A DNA stretch of 64,000 nucleotides from Gemmatimonadota bacterium (GTDB lineage: Bacteria; Gemmatimonadota; Gemmatimonadetes; Longimicrobiales; Gaopeijiaceae), in assembly GCA_027623325.1 (NCBI GenBank), contig JAQBXY010000003.1, positions 124,001-188,000 on the forward strand, written 5' to 3'. Below the pieces are notes generated by a model, which ran no database searches, had not been told where the DNA came from, and worked only from the letters and a program-made list of their open reading frames with translations. This document shows positions 50,345-58,681 of this stretch, piece by piece (the first letter of the stretch is position 1; every line of letters starts with the position of its first letter). The position numbers and the translations under genes were made by a program.

Positions 50345-52615
50345 TCAAATGTGTTCACTTCGCGCTTGCCAGTCCACCGACGCGACGGTCGCGAGGTTGA
50401 GAACGTCCTGAAGTCCGCAGCCCCGCTGAAGGATGTGCACCGGCTTGGCCATCCCCAGGAGAACCGGCCCGATCAGGTCCGCGCCGCCGAGCATGTGCAG
50501 CAGTTTGTATGAGGCATTCGCGGCGGAAAGTCTCGAAAACACGAGGACATTGGCCGGGCCTTTCAGGCGGGAGAACGGATAGATATTGGCCAACTTGACC
50601 GCATCGACCGCGGTATCGGCCTGCATCTCCCCGTCGATCTCGAGTTCGGGGTCCATGGTCCTCACCATCTCGACCGCCGAAGCGACCCTCCTCGACTCGT
50701 CGTGGATGGCCGACCCGAAGTTCGAGAAGGTCACCATCGCGATCCGGGGCGTGATCCCCAGTTCTCGCACGAATTCGGCGGTCTGGACGGCGATCTCCGC
50801 CAGAGCCCTCGCATCGGGCTCGATGTTGACCGTGGTGTCGGAGAAGAAGAGCAACTCCCGATTCGGGAACGCGAGCATGTACAGTCCGGCGACCCGTCCG
50901 TTTCCGCCCGACTTGGGACCGATGACCTGCAGGCAGGGTCGCAACACCTCGGCGTAGTTCGCCTCGATGCCGGAGACTAGGGCATCGACCTCTCCGTGCT
51001 CGAGCATGCTCGCCGCGAAGTAAATCGGCTTGAAGAGATTCCACTGCGCCTCGGACAGCGTGAGTCCCCGCCGGCCCCTTCTCTCGAAAAGAATGTCCGC
51101 GAACTCCTCCCTCTTCGCCTCCATCTCGGCCCCGTAGATGATTTCAACACCGTCGAGCGGCACGCCCAGTTTCTTCGCCTTCTCCGCAATCCGCGAAGGT
51201 CGACCGAGTAACACCGGACGGCAGATGCCGTCTTCGACCATTTGGGATGCCGCACGGATCACGATGTCGTTATGACCCTCCGGGAACGCAACGCGCGCCA
51301 ATTTTCTGCGGGCGCGCGCGGTCATCCAACGCATCACCTCACGGCCCGGGCCGAGGCTGGCCCTCAGGCGGTCGCGATACTCGTCGAGGTCGACGGTCTC
51401 GCGCGCGACGCCCGAGTCCATTGCCGCCTTCGCGACCGCGGGCGAGACGTGAAAGAGAACTCGATGGTCGAACGGTTTCGGAATCAGGTAGTCACGCCCA
51501 AAGCTGATTTCCGATCCTTCGTACGCGCCGCGCACGGTGTCGGGTACCTCTTCACGAGCCAATTCGGCGAGTGCGTGTGTCGCAGCCATCATCATCTCGG
51601 AATTGATGCTGCGTGCACGCACGTCGAGTGCACCACGGAAGATGAAGGGGAAGCCGAGCACGTTGTTCACCTGGTTCGGATAGTCCGAACGTCCGGTGGC
51701 CATGATCGCGTCGTCCCGGATGGCCGCGACCTCCTCCGGCAGGATCTCCGGGTCCGGATTGGCAAGCGCGAATATGATCGGATTCGCGGCCATCGACTTC
51801 ACCATCTCGGGGGTCACCAGACCCTTGACCGACAGTCCCACGAAGACGTCCGCGTCGACGAATGCATCGGCGAGCGTGCGCCTGTCCGTCTTCACTGCGA
51901 ACGGCTCCTTATACTCGTTCATCCCCTCCGTGCGCCCCTCGTAGAGGACCCCCTTCGAATCGACGATGAGGATGTTGTTGAGGGGCACGCCCAGGCGGCC
52001 AAAGTGTTCCGCCGTCGAGAGGGCCGAGGCCCCCGCCCCACTGAACAGCACCTTCACTTCGTCGATCTTCTTGCCAGTAACCTCGAGCGCATTGATGAGC
52101 GCGGCCCCGGCGATGATCGCCGTGCCGTGCTGGTCGTCATGAAAGACCGGAATGTCGAGCCGTTCCTTGAGCGTCCTCTCGATGACGAAGCACTCGGGAG
52201 CCGAAATGTCCTCGAGATTGATCCCCCCGACGGTCGGTTCGAGGAGTTCACAGAACCGGATGACGTCTTCGGCCTTTTCCGATGCCACTTCGAGATCGAA
52301 GACATCGATGCCCGCGAAACTCTTGAAGAGGACGCCTTTGCCCTCCATGACCGGCTTCGCGGCCAACGGGCCGATGTTTCCCAATCCCAACACCGCCGTG
52401 CCGTTCGACACGACGGCAACGAGATTTCCGCGCGCGGTGTACTTGAAGACATCAAGGGGGTTCTTGTGGATCTCCAGGCACGGCTCGGCAACACCGGGTG
52501 AGTAGGCGAGGCTCAGGTCCCGCGCCGTAGCGACGGACTTGGTAGGCACGACCTCGATCTTTCCGGGGCGCCCTTCCGAGTGATAGTCGAGGGCTTCCTG
52601 ACGTCGCTTATCCAT
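50345..52615 (-). CDS. maeB: NADP-malic enzyme fused to phosphotransacetylase-like domain
   Basis: A 756-residue MaeB-type protein. Residues 1-425 are malic enzyme, which oxidatively decarboxylates malate to pyruvate: YSPGVAEPCLEI (about 38), GNIGPLAAKPVMEGK (about 76), FHDDQHGTAI (about 160) and VKVLFSGAGASALSTAE for the nucleotide fold. Residues 440-756 form a phosphate acetyltransferase-like domain (RVAFPEGHNDIVIRAA, PKSGGNGRVAGLYMLAFP, GPVLLGMAKPVHILQRG). In characterised MaeB proteins this domain senses acetyl-CoA and usually lacks catalysis. The ATG at 52615 is the start matching the family N-terminus. With pckA next to it, this is a C4-to-C3 node of central metabolism. Confidence 0.95.
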   Translation of the reverse strand: MDKRRQEALDYHSEGRPGKIEVVPTKSVATARDLSLAYSPGVAEPCLEIHKNPLDVFKYTARGNLVAVVSNGTAVLGLGNIGPLAAKPVMEGKGVLFKSFAGIDVFDLEVASEKAEDVIRFCELLEPTVGGINLEDISAPECFVIERTLKERLDIPVFHDDQHGTAIIAGAALINALEVTGKKIDEVKVLFSGAGASALSTAEHFGRLGVPLNNILIVDSKGVLYEGRTEGMNEYKEPFAVKTDRRTLADAFVDADVFVGLSVKGLVTPEMVKSMAANPIIFALANPDPEILPEEVAAIRDDAIMATGRSDYPNQVNNVLGFPFIFRGALDVRARSINSEMMMAATHALAELAREEVPDTVRGAYEGSEISFGRDYLIPKPFDHRVLFHVSPAVAKAAMDSGVARETVDLDEYRDRLRASLGPGREVMRWMTARARRKLARVAFPEGHNDIVIRAASQMVEDGICRPVLLGRPSRIAEKAKKLGVPLDGVEIIYGAEMEAKREEFADILFERRGRRGLTLSEAQWNLFKPIYFAASMLEHGEVDALVSGIEANYAEVLRPCLQVIGPKSGGNGRVAGLYMLAFPNRELLFFSDTTVNIEPDARALAEIAVQTAEFVRELGITPRIAMVTFSNFGSAIHDESRRVASAVEMVRTMDPELEIDGEMQADTAVDAVKLANIYPFSRLKGPANVLVFSRLSAANASYKLLHMLGGADLIGPVLLGMAKPVHILQRGCGLQDVLNLATVASVDWQARSEHI

Positions 52616-52677
52616 ATGAGAGATCGTTCTCCGGTGGTGATTCTGAGGGACGATGATCCTGTCGATGCAGATCACGC

Positions 52678-54012
52678 GTGTCAAACCGCTTCAGGGACCG
52701 GGGCGCACACGAACGGGTAGCAATCCCGTCGAAGAAAATCCTCCTTCCGTGGCCGGCCGAATTGCCTCAAAGAACCCGCCGGGCTGTGATCACAGGCATC
52801 GGACCGTTGACCGCGGCGGGAATCGGTGTCGAGGCGCTCCGGACGGGACTCCGGGCTGGCAGATCCCCGATCCAAACCGTCACACACTTCGACCCGGAAC
52901 CGTTTCGGAGCCGGATGGCGGCCGAGATCCACGACTTCGAGCCGACTCGATTCATGGATGAGAAGAAGGCCCGACGAACGGACCGCTTCGTTCAGTTCGC
53001 CCTGGCCGCGACTCGTCTCGCGCTCGACGATGCCGCCCTCCAGTCTCACGATCTGGATCCGAGTCGAACCGCGGTGCAGCTGGGATCCGCCATGGGTGGA
53101 ATCGCCCACGCGGAGGTCCAACTTCGCGGCTTTTTGGAACGAGGCGCTCGTGCTCTGGACCCCAGATTGGCGACCACGACCTTCGCGGGCGCGGCCAGTT
53201 GCCAGATCGCCATCGAGTTCGGGATCTCCGGGCCCAATTCCACGAACGCGATGAGCTGTGCTGCGGGGACGATGGCGATCGCGGAGGCCGCTCGCCTGAT
53301 CCGAGAAGGAGTGGTCGACGTGGCCCTCGCCGGTGGTGTGGACGCCCCGCTCGCTCCGGTCTGTTATGGAGCCTTCGCGGCGCTACGCGCGATGAGCACT
53401 CGAAACGACGCGCCCCACGAAGCGTGCAGACCGTTCGATGCGCACCGGGACGGGTTCGTGATGGGTGAAGGGGCCTGCGTTCTCGTGATCGAGGAGGCGG
53501 CTCACGCCGAAGCTCGCGGCGCCCGGATCTACGCGGACATCCTCGGCTACGGCACGAACAACGACGCGTTCCACATGGCCGCTCCCAGGCCCGACGGTTC
53601 CGGAGCGACCGATGCGATTCACGCCGCCCTCGCGACGGCGGGCCTCAGCGTGATCGATGTCGATCACGTGAATGCCCACGGATCGTCCACTGCACTCAAC
53701 GATCGGGCCGAGTCGCTGGCGCTGCGGACCGCCCTGGGCTCCCACGCAGACTCCGTCAGCGTCACTGGCACCAAGCCCTATCACGGACACGCTCTCGGGG
53801 CGTCCGGAGCCATCGAGGTCGCCATTACCGGCCTGTCCATCCTCGATCAATGGGTCCCACCCGTCCTGAACCTGCTCGAGCCGGGTGAAGGGTGCGACCT
53901 CGACTACGTGACGGGGACGGGTCGAGACGGTAGGATCGACGTGGCCCTCTCGAATTCGTTCGGATTCGGAGGCATCAACGCTGTGCTCCTCCTGACCGCT
54001 CCAGCCTCCTGA
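52678..54012 (+). CDS. Beta-ketoacyl-ACP synthase, FabF type
   Basis: A 444-residue thiolase-fold condensing enzyme. The catalytic triad can be placed: Cys194 in NAMSCAAGTMAIAEA, His in VNAHGSSTALND (about 335) and His in TKPYHGHALGASGAIE (about 370), with the conserved lysine just before. The end reads SNSFGFGGINAVLL, standard for KAS I/II. The sequence around the cysteine (MSC instead of TAC) and GSST (instead of GTST) differ from housekeeping FabF, so a specialised lipid or polyketide role is possible. No ACP or reductase gene is adjacent. Start uncertain: GTG 52678 or TTG 52762 (MPQRTRRAVITGIG). Confidence 0.88.
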   Translation: MSNRFRDRGAHERVAIPSKKILLPWPAELPQRTRRAVITGIGPLTAAGIGVEALRTGLRAGRSPIQTVTHFDPEPFRSRMAAEIHDFEPTRFMDEKKARRTDRFVQFALAATRLALDDAALQSHDLDPSRTAVQLGSAMGGIAHAEVQLRGFLERGARALDPRLATTTFAGAASCQIAIEFGISGPNSTNAMSCAAGTMAIAEAARLIREGVVDVALAGGVDAPLAPVCYGAFAALRAMSTRNDAPHEACRPFDAHRDGFVMGEGACVLVIEEAAHAEARGARIYADILGYGTNNDAFHMAAPRPDGSGATDAIHAALATAGLSVIDVDHVNAHGSSTALNDRAESLALRTALGSHADSVSVTGTKPYHGHALGASGAIEVAITGLSILDQWVPPVLNLLEPGEGCDLDYVTGTGRDGRIDVALSNSFGFGGINAVLLLTAPAS

Positions 54013-54019
54013 CCTGATC

Positions 54020-54994
54020 GTGTTCGGCGTCCCCCTGGAGGTATTGGCCCTCCTGCCGCTTTCGCTCGCGGCAGGTGTCGACCTCTACCTGACCCTCCTC
54101 TTCATTGGAGCCGCTCCGACCACGGGGCTGTGGGCTTCGCCTCTACCGGGCGCGCTCGGCGACCTCGACTCACCCGAAGTACTGATCATGGTCGGTACGT
54201 TCTACATCCTGGAGTTCGCGGCCGAACGCTTCCCGCCTGCCGCGCTCGCCTGGAACGCCTTCCACGCCATCATCCGGCCGGTATCGGGAGCGCTCCTCGC
54301 ACTTCTCCTCCTGGACGGGCAGCCGTTACCGCTGCTGATCGGCGGGTCTTTGCTGGGCGGCGCTCTGGCGTCACTCGCCCACGGCTTCCGAGCGGGAGGT
54401 GAGGTCGTACGGTGGTTGGGAAACGTGAGGACGCCGTCGGTCTTGCTCGTTTCACTCGCCGAGGACGTTCTCGTCGTGGGAATGGTCGCTCTCACACTCG
54501 ACGCGCCGGCGTGGGCCTTCTTCGTGGCGCTCCTCGCCATCGTGGCCGTCGGGCGCACCGCACCGTCGTTCGTGCGTGCGTTCGGCTTCGCGATACGCCT
54601 CGCGATCGGACGGGTATTCCAGACGTTACGGCAGCGGAAGTGGCCGGGGCCAGACGAGCTGCCGGAGTGGGTCCGAGCATCGCTCGAGGATGATGATGTG
54701 TTCGCCCCAGGTGGTGCGCTCCGCGGAAGCCCCGCCGGTGCCTACCGCCTGCAGGGCGCGCCCCATTTCTCCACCGGTTGGATCGTCGTCCGTGGCGGCA
54801 CACCTGTCTTCGTCTTCCGCCGGAAGGGGGGCGCCGCCCTCATCGACCTAGGCGCGCTCGCGGCCACCGGCATACGCGAAGGCGACTTCTTTCGAAGAGT
54901 CGACCTGCTAGGTCCAACAGCGGGGACGTGTGTCTTCTTCGGGCTGAACGGGCCGAGCGCGGAGAGCCTCAAGGCCGAATTTCTCTTCGCGTGA
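54020..54994 (+). CDS. DUF4126 membrane protein
   Basis: A 324-residue protein. Residues 1-200 carry about six hydrophobic helices and match the DUF4126 pattern, with LSLAAGVDLYLTLLFIG in the first helix and AAERFPPAALAWNAFHAIIRPVSGALLAL-type text near 68-97. A soluble C-terminal domain of about 120 residues follows (FSTGWIVVRGGTPVFVFRRKGG, then FFRRVDLLG), probably cytoplasmic. Function is unknown for the family. It starts 7 bases after the ketoacyl synthase stop, so the two are likely cotranscribed. Confidence 0.78.
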   Translation: MFGVPLEVLALLPLSLAAGVDLYLTLLFIGAAPTTGLWASPLPGALGDLDSPEVLIMVGTFYILEFAAERFPPAALAWNAFHAIIRPVSGALLALLLLDGQPLPLLIGGSLLGGALASLAHGFRAGGEVVRWLGNVRTPSVLLVSLAEDVLVVGMVALTLDAPAWAFFVALLAIVAVGRTAPSFVRAFGFAIRLAIGRVFQTLRQRKWPGPDELPEWVRASLEDDDVFAPGGALRGSPAGAYRLQGAPHFSTGWIVVRGGTPVFVFRRKGGAALIDLGALAATGIREGDFFRRVDLLGPTAGTCVFFGLNGPSAESLKAEFLFA

Positions 54995-55025
54995 GCCGCG
55001 CCGGCCGGTGCCGGAAAAAAAACCT

Positions 55026-55052
55026 TTGACCCTGGAAACACGCTTTTATACC
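55026..55052 (+). promoter_or_regulatory. Possible promoter of the second short sigma gene
   Basis: TTGACC at 55026-55031 and TATACC at 55047-55052 lie in an AT-rich stretch, but the spacer is only 15 bases. The leader to the ATG at 55186 would be about 125 bases. Confidence 0.38.
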
Positions 55053-55185
55053 TTCCTTTTCACCCTAAAGCATTTTCTGCTGGCCGCCCCGACCCCCTCC
55101 AAACCCAATCCCCAGGCGGATTGTCGGGTGTCGTCCCATCGAGCCAGCGCGCCTTCGACCCGCAGCCGAGGCATGGAAAAAACGG

Positions 55186-56046
55186 ATGTTTTCTTCCTCT
55201 CGTGGCCTGGATTCATTTGACCAGTACCTGCAGGACGTAGAGAAGTACCCCCTCATCCAAGACCCCCAGGAGGAGCGGGAGCTCGCCCGGAGAGCACGCG
55301 TCGGCGACAAGGAAGCTGCCGAACGGCTCGTGACGGCGAACCTCCGTTTCGTCATTTCGTATGTAAAGAAATACCAGGGACGGGGACTTGGACTCGCCGA
55401 ACTCGTGTGCATCGGCAATGAGGGCCTTCTCAAAGCGGTGAAAAAGTTCGATCCCGACAAGGGCGTGAAGTTCATCTCGTACGCCGTGTGGTGGATTCGA
55501 CAAACCGTCCTGCAGGCACTCGCGGAACAGACTCGGTCTGTCCGCATCCCGCTCAATCAGAACTCGAACCTCTCTCGGCTCGCGCGGACGAACACTCAAC
55601 TCACGCAGACACTCGGACGGTCTCCGACCGATCAAGAGATCGCGAACGAGATGGAGGAGCCGGTCGACACCATCCGCGCTCTTCGTCGAGTGGCGGCGTC
55701 CGAGTTGAGCCTGGATGCTCCCATCGACCGCGGTGATCGCGACAGCTCGAGCTTCGGCGAACGCTTCGCAGGCTTCGCGGCTGCCGACATCGAGGAGGAC
55801 GTGGAGTCCATCGCTCGCCGGGACTTCCTGGAGTCGATGTTCGACAGCTACCTGACCGAGCGGGAGAGGAAGATCCTCTACCTCTACTATGGGCTCGACG
55901 ATGGCGAGGAGCGCACGCTCGAGGAGATCGGATCACTCCTGGGCGTCACACGCGAGCGGATTCGCCAGATCAGGAACCGCGCATTCGATAAGCTGCGCGA
56001 AAGTCCGCATGGCGAGTCGCTGTCGGGATTCTGGAACGCCCACTAG
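55186..56046 (+). CDS. Sigma-70 factor, short RpoD/RpoH-like
   Basis: A 286-residue sigma factor without region 1.1. Region 1.2 is FDQYLQDVEKYPLIQDPQEE (about 11-30). Region 2 has VTANLRFVISYVKKY, ELVCIGNEGLLKAVKKFD and FISYAVWWIRQTVLQ. Region 3 covers about 125-190, including LGRSPTDQEIANEM. Region 4 is ERTLEEIGSLLGVTRERIRQIRNRAFDKL (about 245-273, quoted in part). It differs from the factor at 22 kb in region 1.2, in the region 2-3 linker and in lacking the basic N-terminus. One may be the housekeeping factor and the other a stationary-phase or heat-shock type; sequence reading does not settle it. Confidence 0.92.
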   Translation: MFSSSRGLDSFDQYLQDVEKYPLIQDPQEERELARRARVGDKEAAERLVTANLRFVISYVKKYQGRGLGLAELVCIGNEGLLKAVKKFDPDKGVKFISYAVWWIRQTVLQALAEQTRSVRIPLNQNSNLSRLARTNTQLTQTLGRSPTDQEIANEMEEPVDTIRALRRVAASELSLDAPIDRGDRDSSSFGERFAGFAAADIEEDVESIARRDFLESMFDSYLTERERKILYLYYGLDDGEERTLEEIGSLLGVTRERIRQIRNRAFDKLRESPHGESLSGFWNAH

Positions 56047-56080
56047 CCGTTCGGGCGCTCGGTAGCCATCCATACCGGAG

Positions 56081-56108
56081 AGGGCTCCGTCCTACGGGAC
56101 GGGGCCCT
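56081..56108 (+). terminator. Hairpin terminator after the sigma gene
   Basis: AGGGCTCCGTCC and GGACGGGGCCCT pair over 11 of 12 positions around TACG, a C(UNCG)G-type stable tetraloop. Only a weak T-rich stretch follows. It is 35 bases past the sigma stop codon. Confidence 0.55.
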
Positions 56109-56144
56109 CGTTCCGCCTTCGGCCGGCGAGCGCTTCCGACGCTG

Positions 56145-58148
56145 GTGATCTTCCTGGCGTCGACGGCAGCGCCAAGCGACGGCCAAGCTCAGGCGCCCGC
56201 CCAGAGGTGGAACGACGCGAGGGTCACGGAGCTGCTCCAACGAGCCCGCGCGGTCCGTCAGTCCGTTGCGGTCGATCCCGACCTCCAGTCGTACCAGGCT
56301 GAGGCCAGGGGCTATGTGTATTTCTTCGTTGATCGGCCGCAGCAGAGCGAGCCTGTCCTGGTGAAGGCCGACCAAGTCGCCCTCGACGTCTTCTGGCGCG
56401 CGCCCAACGACACGAAGCAGCACATCGTGGGCCTCAGAGACGAGAAGGTCCTTCCGACCCGAATTCGTTACCACCTCGACCACCTGACAGTCGTGATGGA
56501 TGACTTCGGGGACTTCATCCGACTCGGAGACGGGGACGAAGTGGGACAGGTGCTCCACCCGGTTGGGCCGGGCTCGGAAGGCACCTACGACTTCCAGCTC
56601 GTCGACTCGCTCACGCTGACCTACGCGGAGGGCCGCGAGGAGGTGAGGGTCTATGAGGTCCAGGTCCGGCCCAAGGATTTCGACCGTCCGGGCTTCCTGG
56701 GGACCGTTTATCTGGACCGCGACCGCGCGGCCATCGTACGCATGAACTTCTCCTTCACGCCGGCCTCGTACGTCGACCCTCACCTCGACTACATCCGCAT
56801 CTCCCTGAACAACTCTCTCTGGATGGATCGCTACTGGCTTCCCTACCGCCAGGAGACAGAGATCCGGAGGGAGATGCCGATGCTCGACTTCATGTCGGGG
56901 AGCGTCATCCGAGGCCAGTTCGACATCCGCCGCTACGACTTCAACGTCGACCTGGCGAACTCGCTCTTCGCCGGTCCTCCGGTCGGTGCCGTATCCGTCC
57001 GGGAGAGGGAGGCCTTTCCGTTCGAGAGAGGCATCTTTGACGATCTGGAAGAGCGAGGAGGCCTCGCCCCGTCCCCGACGATGGACGAGGTGCGAGCCCA
57101 GGTGCGCGAGGTCATCGAAGACGAGGTCTTGAGTGGCCTCGCGCCCGTTCGCCTGCACCTCGCAGGCCTCTCCGATGTGGCCCGTTACAATCGAGCCGAG
57201 GGGCTCTTCCTCGGCGGTGGCGTGACGCTCCGGCCGCGGGGTGACCTCCTCACACGGACCACTGCGGGCTATTCCCTCGGCCGCGGCCGAGGCTCCGGAG
57301 CCATCTCAGTGACCGGAGAAGGCAGCGGTGTGGCGCCGACGCTCGACGCGTATTGGGACCTCATGGGGGATATCGGGGGCCATCCCGGAGCGACCCGGAT
57401 GGAGAACACGATCAGTTCGTTGTCGGGTTCGAAGGACTATCTCGACCCGTATTTCCGACGCGGCGCCTCGCTGACCCTTTCTGCGCAGCCGTCGGGACGC
57501 ATCGCGTTCGGGCTCCGCTGGGAGAATCACCTCAGCGCGCGCGATGTGGTTTCCGATAGCCCCGACACCGAGTTCCGACCGGTGCGTTCGGTGCACGACG
57601 GATCCCTGGGTGCCGTCGACCTATCCGCCCGACTCGAGTTGCCCGCCGAGGGGCAGGCTCGGCTCTTCGCTACAGGCGGCAGACTCGGCGATCGCAACTT
57701 CGTCTCACTGCTGGCCGACACCGAATGGTCGCTCGCCCACCCGGACGGCGCATGGACCGGTCACGTAGGTGTGACGGCGGGAGTCACCAACCCCGGTGCC
57801 CCAGCCCAGACCTTCTTTCTTATCGGAGGTCGACACACGCTGCCCGGGCACGACTACCGAACCTTCGTGGGAAACGCGTACTGGCTCGTTCGCGCGGAGA
57901 CGACCGTGCCGATCTATCCCCCCTACGTCGGTGTTCGGGCCTTCACCGCCGTCGGCGCGACCTATCTGGGAGATACGTCCCTTCCCTCGGGCTGGGGCAC
58001 GCCATCGTCGTCCGGCGTTCGCGGAAGCGTCGGACTCGGCCTTTCGATCGGATGGGACTCCATGCGGATCGACGTCGGCCGAGGGATTTCGGGTGGCGGC
58101 TGGGAGGGAGTCTTCTCCGTCGCGCCTCAGTTCCGGAGTTGGATGTAG
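56145..58148 (+). CDS. Outer-membrane beta-barrel protein, unknown substrate
   Basis: A 667-residue exported protein. The N-terminus VIFLASTAAPSDGQAQA looks like the end of a signal peptide, so the GTG at 56145 may be slightly too late, but no better start codon is present in frame. Residues 30-330 form a soluble domain with alternating beta strands, similar in feel to the N-terminal part of DUF5686-type proteins. Residues 350-667 have repeated amphipathic strands with glycine and aromatic residues (YSLGRGRGSGAISVTGEG, GSVGLGLSIGWDSMRI) like a BamA/TpsB-type barrel, ending FRSWM with an aromatic. It could assemble or secrete other envelope proteins. Family assignment is tentative. Confidence 0.68.
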   Translation: MIFLASTAAPSDGQAQAPAQRWNDARVTELLQRARAVRQSVAVDPDLQSYQAEARGYVYFFVDRPQQSEPVLVKADQVALDVFWRAPNDTKQHIVGLRDEKVLPTRIRYHLDHLTVVMDDFGDFIRLGDGDEVGQVLHPVGPGSEGTYDFQLVDSLTLTYAEGREEVRVYEVQVRPKDFDRPGFLGTVYLDRDRAAIVRMNFSFTPASYVDPHLDYIRISLNNSLWMDRYWLPYRQETEIRREMPMLDFMSGSVIRGQFDIRRYDFNVDLANSLFAGPPVGAVSVREREAFPFERGIFDDLEERGGLAPSPTMDEVRAQVREVIEDEVLSGLAPVRLHLAGLSDVARYNRAEGLFLGGGVTLRPRGDLLTRTTAGYSLGRGRGSGAISVTGEGSGVAPTLDAYWDLMGDIGGHPGATRMENTISSLSGSKDYLDPYFRRGASLTLSAQPSGRIAFGLRWENHLSARDVVSDSPDTEFRPVRSVHDGSLGAVDLSARLELPAEGQARLFATGGRLGDRNFVSLLADTEWSLAHPDGAWTGHVGVTAGVTNPGAPAQTFFLIGGRHTLPGHDYRTFVGNAYWLVRAETTVPIYPPYVGVRAFTAVGATYLGDTSLPSGWGTPSSSGVRGSVGLGLSIGWDSMRIDVGRGISGGGWEGVFSVAPQFRSWM

Positions 58149-58170
58149 GCCTCGGAGGGATCGCCTGAGC

Positions 58171-58205
58171 GAGCCGCCCGGGGGCTGATGGGCCCCCGGG
58201 CGCTC
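58171..58205. terminator. Hairpin between convergent barrel and ssb genes
   Basis: GAGCCGCCCGGGGGC and GGCCCCCGGGCGCTC form a GC-rich stem with one bulged base and a short loop. It fills the gap between the two stop codons at 58148 and 58209 and may end both transcripts. Confidence 0.68.
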
Positions 58206-58208
58206 ACA

Positions 58209-58568
58209 CTACGCGGCCTCTTCCAACTCTTCTTCGACGGAAGCGCCCTTGGAGTTCAGGAGCACGACCTCTCGAATGATGATCTCCGCGGTCGGGATCA
58301 CGACGCCATCGCGCTCGTAGGAGTCGTATTCCAGGCGGCCCTCGACGTAGACGCGATCGCCCGAGCGGATGTAGTCCTCGGCGAACTGAGCCTGGCGGTT
58401 CCAGAGTGTCAGGCGGTGCCAGTCCGTGCGCTCTTCCTCATCGGAAGTGGTCCGGCGGTTCGTTGCCAAGGAAAAGTGAGCGACCTTGGTGCCGCTCTTG
58501 GTCTGCTGCATGTCGGGATCTCGCCCGACATTCCCGATCAAGGTGATCTTGTTCACGGACCGGCTCAT
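58209..58568 (-). CDS. ssb: Single-stranded DNA-binding protein
   Basis: A 119-residue OB-fold SSB protein. Diagnostic segments are NKITLIGNVGRDPDMQQTKSG (5-25, quoted in part), VAHFSLATNRR, DWHRLTLWNRQAQFAEDYI and RVYVEGRLEYDSY. It protects single-stranded DNA in replication and repair. It ends EEELEEAA: the acidic tail is short and lacks the usual DDDIPF tip that recruits partner proteins. It may be a second, specialised SSB rather than the main one. The ATG at 58568 is preferred over a longer start adding MEGT. It lies upstream of nothing on the minus strand; polA is 113 bases behind it. Confidence 0.93.
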   Translation of the reverse strand: MSRSVNKITLIGNVGRDPDMQQTKSGTKVAHFSLATNRRTTSDEEERTDWHRLTLWNRQAQFAEDYIRSGDRVYVEGRLEYDSYERDGVVIPTAEIIIREVVLLNSKGASVEEELEEAA

Positions 58569-58681
58569 GGTACCCTCCAATCTGAGTGCGATCGACCCGC
58601 GTTCTGGACTCGGGTCAGGGGAAGAACGATGTCCTGGACAACGGGGCGCGCGGATGGCGCGACGGGACCGAATGGTGTGAG

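Noticed and set aside
51242-52501. A 419-codon open frame opposite the malic enzyme gene
   Set aside because: Its product is rich in Arg, His and Asp with no fold or motif, and the opposite strand encodes a complete malic enzyme. It is a GC-rich shadow.
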